Source of the DNA: Candidatus Competibacteraceae bacterium
GTDB taxonomy: Bacteria > Pseudomonadota > Gammaproteobacteria > Competibacterales > Competibacteraceae
DNA length: 38,648 bases
Direction of reading: 5' to 3'
Assembly (NCBI GenBank): GCA_003989065.1
Contig: RXIW01000031.1
Location: forward strand, 1 to 38,648
Part shown: piece by piece, positions 10,018 to 18,902 of the stretch
Numbering within the stretch: the first letter of the stretch is position 1
Layout of the letters: every line of letters begins with the position of its first letter
The notes under the pieces: generated by a model
The model's database searches: none
What the model was told of the DNA's origin: nothing
The model's input: the letters and a program-made list of their open reading frames with translations, nothing else
Program-made: the position numbers and the translations under genes

Positions 10018-11739
10018 ATGATTCAGCTGATCGAGCCTTACGGCGGTCTTCTCAAGGAACTGTACCTGACTGCCGGGGACGCCGCCCGTTATCAGGATCA
10101 GGCGCGCGAGTATCCCTCCTGGGACTTGAACCCACGCCAGCTCTGCGATCTGGAGTTGCTGTTGAACGGGGCGTTTTCACCGCTGGAAGGCTTCCTCAAC
10201 CAGGCCGACTACGAACGGGTTACAGCGGAGATGCGGCTTGGCGATGGCACCCTGTGGCCGATGCCGGTCACCCTCGATGTGTCCGAGGAATTCGCCCAGC
10301 GCATCACCACGGGTGACACGATCGCCCTGCGCGATCCCGAAGGGGTGCTGATCGCAGTGCTGGAAGTCGGCGACCTCTGGCGGCCGGATCGGCTGCACGA
10401 AGCGCAGCAAGTATTCGGCAGCACCGACCAGCGTCATCCCGGCGTGTTCCAGCTCCTGCATCGCAGCGGACCCGTCTACGTCGGCGGGCGGGTACACGGC
10501 GTCGCCTCACCGGTCCATTACGATTTTCCCCAACTGCGCGCCTCGCCCCGCCAACTGCGCGAGCGCTTCGCCCAGCAAGGCTGGCCGCGGGTCGTCGCGT
10601 TCCAGACCGATGCGCCGCTGCTTCGCGCCCAGCAAGCGCTGAGCCTGCACGCCATGCTCCAGGCCGAGGCGGCGTTGTTGCTGCATCCGACGGTGGGCGC
10701 AACCGGGACCGACGGGCTCGATCACTATGCGCGGGTGCGCTGTTACGAACAGCTGTTGCCAAACTATCCTGGGCAGACTGCCGCCCTGAACCTGCTCAAT
10801 CTAGCGCCGCGATGGGCCGGTCCGCGCGAGGCGCTGTGGCGCGCCATCATCCAGCAGAATTACGGCTGCAGCCATTTCATCGTCAGCCGCGACCAGGCCA
10901 GCCCCGACCGGACCCAGACCGGACCGGCCTTCTATCCGCACGAGGCCGCCCAGCAACTGCTGGCCCACTATCGGCGCGAATTGTCGATCCAGATCCTGTT
11001 CTACCCGGAGATGGTCTATGTGCAGGAGCGCGGGCAATACGCCTTTACCAACACGGTGACGGCGGGCGAAACGGCGCTGACCCTCTCCGACAGCGAATTC
11101 CGCCGCCGCCTGCAGGATGGCCTGGACATTCCCGCCTGGTGCGCCGATCCAGCCGTAGTGGAAGAGCTGCGCCGGGTGCATCCACCACGTCAGCGACAGG
11201 GTTTCACCGTCTTCCTGACCGGGCTGTCGGGTTCCGGTAAGTCGACCATCGCCAACGCCCTGCGGGTCAAGCTGCTGGAACTGGGCGGGCGTGCGGTCAC
11301 TCTGCTGGATGGCGACATCGTGCGCAAGCATCTGTCCAGCGAGCTGGGCTTTTCCCGTGAGCACCGCAATCTCAACATCCTGCGGATCGGCTTCGTGGCC
11401 AGCGAGATCACCAAGAACGGCGGCATCGCCATCTGCGCCCCGATCGCACCCTACGCCGCCACCCGGCGCGAGGTGCGGGAGATGATCGCCCCGCTCGGCG
11501 GATTCGTGGAGGTCCATGTCGCCACTCCGCTCGAAGTGTGCGAGGCCCGCGACCGCAAGGGCTTGTACGCCAAGGCGCGAGCCGGGTTGCTCAAGGAATT
11601 CACCGGCATCAGCGATCCTTATGAGGCGCCGAAGCATCCCGAGTTGCGTATCGACACTCGCGATTGCAGCCCCGGCCAGGCAGCCGAGCGCATCTTGGCG
11701 ACGCTGGAGGAGCTGGGCTATCTCGGCGGCCGGGCCTGA
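10018..11739 (+). CDS. cysC: Fused sulfate adenylyltransferase (degenerate)/APS kinase
   Basis: The protein has 573 residues: a PUA-like plus ATP-sulfurylase region (about 1-390) and an APS kinase (about 395-570). The kinase looks complete, with Walker A GLSGSGKST (K408), DGDIVR at 431-436, FSREHRNLNILRIGFVA and KARAGLLKEFTGISDPYE. It would phosphorylate APS to PAPS. The sulfurylase half keeps the fold-level signatures (LLLHPTVGAT, VRCYEQLLPNYP, NYGCSHFIV) but not the catalytic motifs. The usual QTRNPxHRAH reads QTDAPLLRAQ at 196-205, and the usual GRDHAG reads SRDQAS at 290-295. It is therefore likely inactive for ATP plus sulfate to APS and may be structural or allosteric, as in some multi-domain PAPS synthetases. 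It converges on the nucleotidase gene downstream. Family certain; loss of activity inferred. Confidence 0.93.
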   Translation: MIQLIEPYGGLLKELYLTAGDAARYQDQAREYPSWDLNPRQLCDLELLLNGAFSPLEGFLNQADYERVTAEMRLGDGTLWPMPVTLDVSEEFAQRITTGDTIALRDPEGVLIAVLEVGDLWRPDRLHEAQQVFGSTDQRHPGVFQLLHRSGPVYVGGRVHGVASPVHYDFPQLRASPRQLRERFAQQGWPRVVAFQTDAPLLRAQQALSLHAMLQAEAALLLHPTVGATGTDGLDHYARVRCYEQLLPNYPGQTAALNLLNLAPRWAGPREALWRAIIQQNYGCSHFIVSRDQASPDRTQTGPAFYPHEAAQQLLAHYRRELSIQILFYPEMVYVQERGQYAFTNTVTAGETALTLSDSEFRRRLQDGLDIPAWCADPAVVEELRRVHPPRQRQGFTVFLTGLSGSGKSTIANALRVKLLELGGRAVTLLDGDIVRKHLSSELGFSREHRNLNILRIGFVASEITKNGGIAICAPIAPYAATRREVREMIAPLGGFVEVHVATPLEVCEARDRKGLYAKARAGLLKEFTGISDPYEAPKHPELRIDTRDCSPGQAAERILATLEELGYLGGRA

Positions 11740-11758
11740 ACGCTCGCCCGCCGCCTGT

Positions 11759-13498
11759 TCACTGCGCGACGATCCGTCCCTCGACCTGGCGGACCACCGG
11801 CGAGTGGTTCTTGAACTCCTGCACCAGCAGATCGAGATCCAGCACCCCGCTGTCGCGGCAGTAACGACCGCTGGCGCAGGCGTCCCGAAACATGGGATAG
11901 GCATCGCCGCCGCGCGCCATGAAGCTGTTGACGGCGATCCGATAGCTGGCGGTCAGCTCGACCGGATGGCCGTCGACGGTCAGTTGCGTAACCCGACCCT
12001 GCGGCCGCAAAGCCTGCGGGCAGGGTTCAGCCGCGCAGTAAACGAGTTTGAGACCGGCCACCTGCGGAAACGCGCCGCCGCCGCGGGTCAGGCCATGATC
12101 CAGCGCGGCTGCCAATTGCTCGCCGGACAAGTCCACGGTTACCAAGGTATTGCCGAACGGCAACACCGCCAGGGCCTGTTCGAAGCGGACCTCGCCTGGA
12201 GCGATGCCGGCGCGGATGCCGCCGCCGTTGGCGATCGCCGCTACCGCCCGATCGGATGCCGCCGCCGCAGCCAGCATGACGTCGGCGATCAGATTGCCAA
12301 GCGGCATTTCCTGGCGACGGACGCTGGCCACGCCGTTGCCGGCATCGAAAGCGATGCCGGCCTGACCGATGTGGGCGCTGGCGAAGCGGTCCACCGGTTC
12401 GCGGTAGCGGGCTACCTCGGCCTTGACCGTCGGGTCTTCCGGCCCGACCTGTTGGCTGCAATCCACCGTACCCTGTACGAAGGTGCAACCACGAACGAAG
12501 ATCGGCTGGGCCTGCCAGCGCTCGATCACCCCGTGCTGGTCGAACGCGACTTGCAATTGCCCCAGCCAGCGCCCCCATTCGTAGGCGCTGACCACCAGCA
12601 CCGGCTGACCATCGGCGGCGGTGACGACCGTGGGATACGGCCCCTTGACCCGAGCGCCCTGCCCCGGCGCGACCGCGTCCACCGTGGCCGGATCGCCGAG
12701 CAGGGCGTGATCGTGGCCGGAGACGATGACATCGACGCCGCGCAGTTGCCGAGCATGGGCCACATCGATGGGATAACCGGTATGGGAAAGCAGGATGATC
12801 TTGTCGATGCCTTGCGCTTGCAGCCGATCCGCTTCGGCCTGGACGCTGCCGACATAGTCGAGGAAGCGCAGCCTGGGACCGGGACTGGAGATGGTCGGCA
12901 CATCCGGGGTGATGACGCCGAGGATACCCAGACGCTCGCCGCCGCGTTCCAGCACCACGCTGGAGCGAAGCAATCCGTTCAGAGCCGGCTCCTGGGAAGC
13001 GTCGATATTGGTGGCGACGACTGGCGGCCGCAGTTTCTCGGCGTCATGGGGCACGCCGGCAATGGCGACCGGCTCGCCGCGCAGGGCACGGCCCAGCTCG
13101 GCCGGCCCCAGATCGAATTCGTGGTTGCCGAGGGTGACCGCATCGTAGCCCAGCGCATTCAGCCCCATGACTTCGGCCGAACCCTTCCAGGCGTTGTAGA
13201 AGATCGTGCCCTGGAAAAAGTCGCCGGCGTCCAGCAGTACGACATTCGGCGCATGGGCCCGAATTTGTTCGATCAGGCTCTTGCGGCGGGCGATGCCGCC
13301 CTGCTGCGGTCCCGGATCGCTGGCCGACAGTTCGCGGTCGCGTGGAAACGGTTCCAGCCGACTGTGGGTGTCGTTGGTGTGAAGCAAGGTCATCGTGAAG
13401 GGTCGGCCGGTCGATTCGTCCTCGGCGGCCGCCCATCCGCTCAGCAGCGCGCACGCCGCCACGACGAGCAACGATACTCGCCAACGCCTGTCATACAT
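11759..13498 (-). CDS. Exported 5'-nucleotidase / metallophosphatase (UshA-like)
   Basis: The protein has 579 residues. The start at 13498 gives a Sec signal peptide (RRWRVSLLVVAACALLSGWAAA), supported by a GGAGAA ribosome site; the longer upstream reading has no signal. The N-terminal calcineurin-like metallophosphatase domain carries LLHTNDTHS, LLDAGDFFQG, GNHEFDLG and VIVSGHDHAL, the di-metal ligands. The C-terminal 5'-nucleotidase domain carries GNLIADVM, IANGGGIRAG, LPFGNTLVTVDLSG and a final GGDAYPMF, which forms the nucleoside pocket. It should act in the periplasm, hydrolysing nucleotides to nucleosides for salvage. Substrate range (NAD, UDP-sugars, AMP) cannot be read from sequence. 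It is divergent from fdxA and ends 19 bases from the convergent APS kinase gene. Confidence 0.93.
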   Translation of the reverse strand: MYDRRWRVSLLVVAACALLSGWAAAEDESTGRPFTMTLLHTNDTHSRLEPFPRDRELSASDPGPQQGGIARRKSLIEQIRAHAPNVVLLDAGDFFQGTIFYNAWKGSAEVMGLNALGYDAVTLGNHEFDLGPAELGRALRGEPVAIAGVPHDAEKLRPPVVATNIDASQEPALNGLLRSSVVLERGGERLGILGVITPDVPTISSPGPRLRFLDYVGSVQAEADRLQAQGIDKIILLSHTGYPIDVAHARQLRGVDVIVSGHDHALLGDPATVDAVAPGQGARVKGPYPTVVTAADGQPVLVVSAYEWGRWLGQLQVAFDQHGVIERWQAQPIFVRGCTFVQGTVDCSQQVGPEDPTVKAEVARYREPVDRFASAHIGQAGIAFDAGNGVASVRRQEMPLGNLIADVMLAAAAASDRAVAAIANGGGIRAGIAPGEVRFEQALAVLPFGNTLVTVDLSGEQLAAALDHGLTRGGGAFPQVAGLKLVYCAAEPCPQALRPQGRVTQLTVDGHPVELTASYRIAVNSFMARGGDAYPMFRDACASGRYCRDSGVLDLDLLVQEFKNHSPVVRQVEGRIVAQ

Positions 13499-13659
13499 GT
13501 CTCGGTTCTCCAGTCCAGTAGCGGCCGTCGCCAGGAACGCGCCAGCCGATTCCTGCCGTTTCGCTCGATGACGGAACCGTGACCGAGCGCCGACAGTGCC
13601 CAACCCCATGGTTCGCAGTTAAGATAATCGTTCGTTTACAGGCCCCCGGAGAATCCGCC

Positions 13660-13983
13660 ATGACCTTTGTCGTCACCGAAAACTGCATCAAGTGCAAATA
13701 TACCGACTGTGTGGAAGTCTGCCCGGTCGACTGCTTTCACGAAGGACCGAACTTCCTGGTCATCGACCCCGACGAGTGCATCGACTGCACCCTGTGCGAA
13801 CCGGAATGTCCGGCCCACGCCATCTTCTCCGAGGACGATCTGCCCGCCGAGCAGCAGAGTTTCCTCGAGCTCAACGCCGAATTGGCCAAACAGTGGCCGG
13901 TAATCACCACCAAGCAGGATGCGCCACCCGATGCGACCGACTGGGATGGCAAACCCGACAAGTTACAATACCTGGAACGCTGA
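13660..13983 (+). CDS. fdxA: 7Fe ferredoxin FdxA
   Basis: The protein has 107 residues. The first cluster region reads [18 protein letters not shown], with C9, C12, C17, C21 and C25. The second reads [12 protein letters not shown], with C40, C43, C46 and C50. This Cys spacing is that of Azotobacter FdI-type ferredoxins holding one [3Fe-4S] and one [4Fe-4S] cluster, and the extended acidic C-terminus is typical. It is a cytoplasmic single-electron carrier with an unknown partner here. ATG at 13660 follows GGAG by about 8 bases; the earlier in-frame ATG is unsupported. An AT-rich GTTAAGATAATCG at about 13618-13630 may hold its -10. Confidence 0.97.
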   Translation: MTFVVTENCIKCKYTDCVEVCPVDCFHEGPNFLVIDPDECIDCTLCEPECPAHAIFSEDDLPAEQQSFLELNAELAKQWPVITTKQDAPPDATDWDGKPDKLQYLER

Positions 13984-14094
13984 TCCGGCATCATCCGCGC
14001 TCGCCCGTTGAAATCCGGGTCCGTGCCCATATTTCTTTAGGGTTGCCATTCAATATCTGCCGCTACCCGGCGCGGCCCTTGCGGAAATTCAATC

Positions 14095-14964
14095 ATGAAT
14101 GAATCGCCCTACATTTTTGAAGTCAACCAAAGCAATTTCGCTACGGTGGTGGTGGAGAACTCCCAACAGGTTCCGGTGCTGGTGGATTTCTGGGCCGACT
14201 GGTGCCAGCCCTGTCGGACGCTGACCCCGCTGCTGAGCAAGCTGGTCCAGGAATACCGCGGCGGCGTCATCCTGGCCAAGATCAACGCCGATGACGAACA
14301 GGCCCTGGCGCAACATTTCCGGGTGCGCAGCCTGCCGACCGTGATGATCGTCTGGCAGGGTCAAATCGTCGATCAGATGGTCGGCGTGCAGCCGGAATCG
14401 GCTTATCGCGAGGCGATCGCCCGCCTGCAGGCCGCCCCTCCCCCCGGCGATCCGATCATGGAACGGGTCGAGTTGCTATGGGAGCGCGGCCGGCAGGAAC
14501 AGGCGGTCGAACTGCTACGCCAAGCGCTGCTCAAGGAGGCCACCAACGTCGAATGGACGGTGAATCTGGCCGACAAGCTGCTACAACTGGGGCAGGGCGA
14601 CGAAGCGCGGACCCTGTTGCAGGGTCTGCCCGAGGACGAGCGCGCCAAGCAGCCAGCCAGCGGGCTGTTGGCCCGGCTGCGCTTCGCCGATCTGGCGCAG
14701 GGCAGCCCGGAGCTGGCGACCCTGGAAGCGACCGTGCGCAACGATCCGACCGATCTCACCGCCCGGCGGCAACTGGCCGCCCGCTACGTGCTGGCTGGCG
14801 ACTACGAGGCCGCGCTGGAACAATTCATGGACATCATGCGACGCAATCCCGGCTTCGAAGACGAGGCCGGCCGCAAGGGCCTGATCGCCATCTTCGAAGT
14901 GCTCGGCAACGAGGATCCGCTGGTCAGCACCTATCGTCGGCGGATGTTCTCCCTGCTGCACTGA
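14095..14964 (+). CDS. cnoX: CnoX/YbbN-like thioredoxin with TPR tail
   Basis: The protein has 289 residues. A thioredoxin fold (1-110) has active site WCQPC (C37, C40) and the cis-Pro region SLPTVMI. A helical, TPR-like C-terminal half follows (about 120-285), with repeats of the form WTVNLADKLLQLGQGDEARTLL. The length and layout match YbbN/CnoX co-chaperones, which hand damaged substrates to GroEL or DnaK. E. coli YbbN has an SQHC site and is not a good reductase; here both cysteines are present, so it may also be redox active. No signal peptide is seen, so it is cytoplasmic. It is followed after 39 bases by an unrecognised helical protein, probably in one transcript. Confidence 0.9.
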   Translation: MNESPYIFEVNQSNFATVVVENSQQVPVLVDFWADWCQPCRTLTPLLSKLVQEYRGGVILAKINADDEQALAQHFRVRSLPTVMIVWQGQIVDQMVGVQPESAYREAIARLQAAPPPGDPIMERVELLWERGRQEQAVELLRQALLKEATNVEWTVNLADKLLQLGQGDEARTLLQGLPEDERAKQPASGLLARLRFADLAQGSPELATLEATVRNDPTDLTARRQLAARYVLAGDYEAALEQFMDIMRRNPGFEDEAGRKGLIAIFEVLGNEDPLVSTYRRRMFSLLH

Positions 14965-15003
14965 TTCTCGGCAGCGCGCAGCGGTCATTGCCAGACGCCG
15001 ACC

Positions 15004-16119
15004 ATGCACTCCGACCAGCAGGCGTTCGAGCGGCTGCGCGATCAGGCCCGCCAGGCTCGCAGCCTCGGCCATTACGGCCAGGCGGCGCGACTGGAGCGCC
15101 AGGCGGCGGAATGGGCCAAGAGCCTGGGGTTGGCCGCTTCGCAGGCGCGGGCCCTGCTGTGGGAAGGCTACAGCCTGCGGCTGGCCGGCGAGGACGATCT
15201 GGCATTGGCGGCCCTGCTGCAAGTCGCCAGCGAGCAGCTGGCGGCGGCCGATCCGGCCGATGTGTTCGGCGCGCTGACCGCCATCGTCCATATCAGCCTG
15301 GAGCGCAAACCGGCCTGCTTCTGTCGCGCCCTGCTGGAACAGGCGCGGCGTTATCTGGCCGACCACGCCCGCCCCTGGACCGCACCGCTGGATTTTCTGG
15401 CCGGCGAACTGGCCTATCGCCAAGGTGATTTCACCACCGCTCAGGACTGGCACGACCGGGCCTGGGCCGCCTGGCGCGACGAATATCCCCGCCTGACGCC
15501 GGCAACCCATCGGTGGGCCTTGTGCCGCATGGCCTTTCGGCGTCATGACCTCGTCGCATTGGAAGACCAGGTTGCGCGGCTGAGCGACTGCCAACCCGTT
15601 GTCCGGCTGGAACGGCAACTGGTCCAGCGGGCCCAGTTGTTACGCTGGCGGGCCTGGCAGGCATCCGGCGACGCTCAGGCCAGCCCCGCGCCGGTGACGG
15701 AGGCGTTGGCGCTGCTCTCCGGTAGGGACGCCACGGAAAGCCGCGACAACGGCGCTCGCAGCGAAGCAATGCGGGCGCTGGCGCTGATTGGGCGCTGGGA
15801 CGCGGTGGACGCCATCGGGTCCCAGCAGGAACAACCGGCTACGGATTTCGAAACGGCCTTGTTGTTGGGCGATCTGGCCTTGGCCCGGGCGCGAGCGACC
15901 GCGGGCTTGCCGGCCGAGGACGACGACTACGGCGCAGGGTCCGATGAAGCCGGTTCGCTCGCGGTCGCAGCGCCGGAAGCCGCCCGCTACTATCGTGCTG
16001 CCTTGGCTCTGGCCATGGCCGAAGACGAGCGGCTGGAAACGTCTTGGCATGGCCATCTCGTGCGGCAACGCCTGGCCCGCCTCGCGCCAACATCGAATCA
16101 CGATGCTCCTGGACCATAG
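15004..16119 (+). CDS. Unrecognised all-helical, TPR-like protein
   Basis: The protein has 371 residues. I do not recognise a named family. Alanine-, leucine- and arginine-rich amphipathic helix pairs run through the whole length, for example RLRDQARQARSLGHYGQAAR and LLWEGYSLRLAGEDDLALAA, which resemble TPR hairpins. There is no signal peptide, membrane segment or catalytic motif. A Cys pair, ACFC, occurs in the first third (near residue 104). An acidic, low-complexity stretch (EDDDYGAGSDEAG) precedes the last helix. It sits 39 bases downstream of the CnoX-like gene, whose C-terminus is also TPR-like, so a scaffold or adaptor role in the same process is possible. The ribosome site is weak; the start at 15004 is a best guess. 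Confidence 0.75.
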   Translation: MHSDQQAFERLRDQARQARSLGHYGQAARLERQAAEWAKSLGLAASQARALLWEGYSLRLAGEDDLALAALLQVASEQLAAADPADVFGALTAIVHISLERKPACFCRALLEQARRYLADHARPWTAPLDFLAGELAYRQGDFTTAQDWHDRAWAAWRDEYPRLTPATHRWALCRMAFRRHDLVALEDQVARLSDCQPVVRLERQLVQRAQLLRWRAWQASGDAQASPAPVTEALALLSGRDATESRDNGARSEAMRALALIGRWDAVDAIGSQQEQPATDFETALLLGDLALARARATAGLPAEDDDYGAGSDEAGSLAVAAPEAARYYRAALALAMAEDERLETSWHGHLVRQRLARLAPTSNHDAPGP

Positions 16120-16203
16120 GGATGGCAATGGCGGCGAAAGTTTGGCATAAGTCAGACTCATACGATAACCGCCGCCGACCGCCACACCCGCTCCCCGGAC
16201 CGC

Positions 16204-17700
16204 ATGAAATCGCACACCCAGGATACTCCCGGCCATTACCACACCGGTCGCGCCGACCCAGAACGGCAGTTGCGCTTCGACCGTGGGACTCTGCTGCTGG
16301 AAGGCGTCGCCGAACTGCCGGTCGGACTGGAAACCTGGTTTTGCTACGACCCTCGGGTCGATGCCTATCGCGCCCCGGCCCATCATTACAGCGACATCAT
16401 CGGCCCGTTGAAGGGCGAACTGGCCCGTAATCAGGCGCCGCGCTATCAGCGGCGAGAATGGAGCTGCGCGCTGGAAATGACGCCCTACGCCCACCAGCAG
16501 GAGGCGCTGGACGCCTGGTGGGCCACCAAAGGACGCGGCGTGGTGGTGTTGCCGACCGGAGCGGGCAAGACCCTGGTCGGCCTGTTGGCGCTGTGTCGGG
16601 CGCAGCGCGATGGCCTGATCATCGTCCCGACCCTCGACCTGATGCAGCAGTGGTATGCGCTGCTGCGGGCGGCGTTTCCCGACCATGACATCGGGCTGAT
16701 CGGCGGCGGTTATCACGAGCCGCAGGCGCTGACGATCGCCACCTACGATTCCGCGGCCCGCCACATCGAACGGCTGGGCGACCGGTTCGGCCTGCTGATC
16801 TTCGACGAGGCTCATCACCTGCCCTCGGAGTTCTACCGGGTCATCGCCGAATTCGCCCTGGCGCCGTACCGGCTGGGGTTGACGGCCACGCCCGAACGCA
16901 GTGATGGCAAGGATGCCGATCTGCCCGCGCTGGTCGGCCCCATCGTCTACCGCAAGCGTCCGGAACAGCTGGCCGGCGACGTGCTGGCCGATTTCCAGTT
17001 ACGACCGGTGCATGTCGATCTGTCGCCAGCCGAGCGCGACGCCTATCAGCGGGCGCTGGACGAACGCAATGCCTTCCTGCAGGCTAATCGCCTGGGATTG
17101 AGCACACTGGAGGGCTGGAATCGCTTCGTGATGTTGTCGGCCCGCAGCGCCGAAGGCCGCCGCGCCATGCGCGCCCACCGCGACACCCGCCGCATCGCCC
17201 ACGCCACCCCAGCCAAACTGCGGGCGCTCGGCATGATCCTGGCCAACCATCCCGAGGCCAAGACCGTGATCTTCACCGAGGACAACGCCACCGCCTACGA
17301 GGTCTCGCAACGCTTCCTGATTCCCTGTCTGACCCATCAGACCGCGATCAAGGAACGTCAGGACATTCTCGATCGTTTCAAGGCCGGGAGCTATCTGGCC
17401 ATCGTCACCAGCAACGTGCTGAACGAAGGGGTGGACGTGCCGGACGCCTCGGTTGGGGTGATCCTGTCCGGTAGCGCCTCGGCGCGGGAATTCGTGCAGC
17501 GACTGGGGCGCATCCTGCGGCGCGGCGTCGGCAAGCAGGCGGTGTTGTACGAGGTCATCGCCCGCGAAACCCGCGAGGAACGGGTGGCCGATCGCCGTCG
17601 CGCGCCGCCCGACGCCCAGCGTAAAGCGGAGCGGATCGAGGCCACCCTGGCGCTGTTCGAAGCGCTGCCGCCACCCGACCCGGACCCGACCGAGCGCTGA
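16204..17700 (+). CDS. XPB-type DNA helicase
   Basis: The protein has 498 residues. It has an N-terminal damage-recognition-like region, then superfamily 2 motifs: LPTGAGKT (K122), IVPTLDLMQQW, FDEAHH (D201-E202), LGLTATPERSDG, IVTSNVLNEGVDVP and QRLGRILRRG. The sequence after motif III, where XPB proteins have the RED loop, reads RSDG here. The overall layout matches archaeal and bacterial XPB, which unwinds damaged or bubble DNA 3'-5'. The stop shares one base with the start of the DUF790 gene (TGATG), the known partner nuclease family in archaea. Inferred role: helicase half of a helicase-nuclease used in repair. No strong ribosome site is seen before the start. Confidence 0.88.
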   Translation: MKSHTQDTPGHYHTGRADPERQLRFDRGTLLLEGVAELPVGLETWFCYDPRVDAYRAPAHHYSDIIGPLKGELARNQAPRYQRREWSCALEMTPYAHQQEALDAWWATKGRGVVVLPTGAGKTLVGLLALCRAQRDGLIIVPTLDLMQQWYALLRAAFPDHDIGLIGGGYHEPQALTIATYDSAARHIERLGDRFGLLIFDEAHHLPSEFYRVIAEFALAPYRLGLTATPERSDGKDADLPALVGPIVYRKRPEQLAGDVLADFQLRPVHVDLSPAERDAYQRALDERNAFLQANRLGLSTLEGWNRFVMLSARSAEGRRAMRAHRDTRRIAHATPAKLRALGMILANHPEAKTVIFTEDNATAYEVSQRFLIPCLTHQTAIKERQDILDRFKAGSYLAIVTSNVLNEGVDVPDASVGVILSGSASAREFVQRLGRILRRGVGKQAVLYEVIARETREERVADRRRAPPDAQRKAERIEATLALFEALPPPDPDPTER

Positions 17701-18893
17701 TGCTGCCGTCCGATCTGCTGTTTTCCCACAAACGCGGCGCGCAAGTCTATCCGCGCTTCCTGCGGCACGATCAATACGTCTGGGCCGAACAGGTCCTGAC
17801 CCTGATCTGCGCCCATCAGCATCGCAGTCGCGGCGAGTTGCAGGCAGCGCTGCGGGCGCTGGAAGGCGATTCGCCCGATTACCGCATCGTGCGCGGCTTC
17901 GCCCATCTGGCGCTGAACGCTGCCGAATTCACCCTGGCTACAGGTGAATTGGAACCGGAAGCGCTGCGGCGCGAAGTCTTTACCCTGGCGGCCGAACGCG
18001 GCGGCTATGGCGAAACCCAGGCCCAGGCCGTGCTCGAAGCGGTCGCGCCGCGCTATGCGCTGGAAGTGGAAGCCTTGCGCGAGGCGCTCTACGCCGACTT
18101 GCCGGATCGGCACCTGCTGACCGCACTGCCCGACTTTACCGCCGACCAGCTGGTGGACCGTTACAATCTGGCCCAGGCCCAGGGTCTGCTGTATTCGGCC
18201 TTGTATATGCGGCTCATCGCCCATCGCAACGTGCCGGGCGAATATCGCCGCCTGTTCCAGCATCTCAAATTCCACGGCCTGATGTATGCGGTGGAAGGCA
18301 ACCTCGATGACGGCTATCAGATCTACGTCGATGGTCCGGCCAGCCTGTTCAAGCAAACCCGCAAGTACGGCTTGCAGATGGCCCTGTTCCTACCGGCGCT
18401 GCTGCGGGTGAGCCGCTGGGACATGGAAGCGGTGCTGCAACGGGACGATCAGGAAGTGCGCTACCGCCTCGATTCGCAATCGCCCCTCAAGCCCCTGCAC
18501 GGCAAGCCGCCGGCCTACGACAGCCTGCTGGAGGAGAGTTTCGCCCGCCGCTGGGAAAAACTGGGCACCCCGTGGGTTCTGGAGCGGGAGGTGGCCATCG
18601 TCGACCTGAAGGGCACGGTGTTCGTGCCCGATTTCGCCCTGCGCCATCCCGATGGCCGCCTGGCGCATGTCGAGATCATGGGGTTCTGGCACCCGGATTA
18701 TTTGCGGCGCAAACTGGACAAGCTGCGGCGGGCCGCCATGCCCGATCTGATCGTGGCGGTTTCCGAGCGCCTGAACGTCGGCGCCGCCGATTTTCGCGAC
18801 GTCCCCGGTCCGGTGCTGTTCTTCAAGGGCAAACTCGAACCGCGTCAGGTGCTGGCGGTGCTGGAAGGAGGGGAAAAAGCGGAGCCCGGCTGA
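17700..18893 (+). CDS. DUF790 nuclease, Bax1-like XPB partner
   Basis: The protein has 397 residues. The N-terminus, LLFSHKRGAQVYPRFLR, is the DUF790 start. A large helical middle is followed by a PD-(D/E)xK-like nuclease core near residues 270-345: LLEESFARRW supplies the first Glu, VPDFAL holds D311, and VEIMGFW holds E325. Archaeal Bax1 binds XPB and cuts bubble DNA next to the helicase; the direct TGATG coupling here argues for the same complex. The metal ligands look intact. It converges on the DUF2845 gene after nine bases, with no visible terminator. Confidence 0.88.
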   Translation: MLPSDLLFSHKRGAQVYPRFLRHDQYVWAEQVLTLICAHQHRSRGELQAALRALEGDSPDYRIVRGFAHLALNAAEFTLATGELEPEALRREVFTLAAERGGYGETQAQAVLEAVAPRYALEVEALREALYADLPDRHLLTALPDFTADQLVDRYNLAQAQGLLYSALYMRLIAHRNVPGEYRRLFQHLKFHGLMYAVEGNLDDGYQIYVDGPASLFKQTRKYGLQMALFLPALLRVSRWDMEAVLQRDDQEVRYRLDSQSPLKPLHGKPPAYDSLLEESFARRWEKLGTPWVLEREVAIVDLKGTVFVPDFALRHPDGRLAHVEIMGFWHPDYLRRKLDKLRRAAMPDLIVAVSERLNVGAADFRDVPGPVLFFKGKLEPRQVLAVLEGGEKAEPG

Positions 18894-18902
18894 ACCGGTG
18901 CG

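Noticed and set aside
11516..13582. A 688-codon plus-strand frame across the nucleotidase
   Set aside because: The minus strand encodes a signal peptide and all nucleotidase motifs. The plus frame has none.
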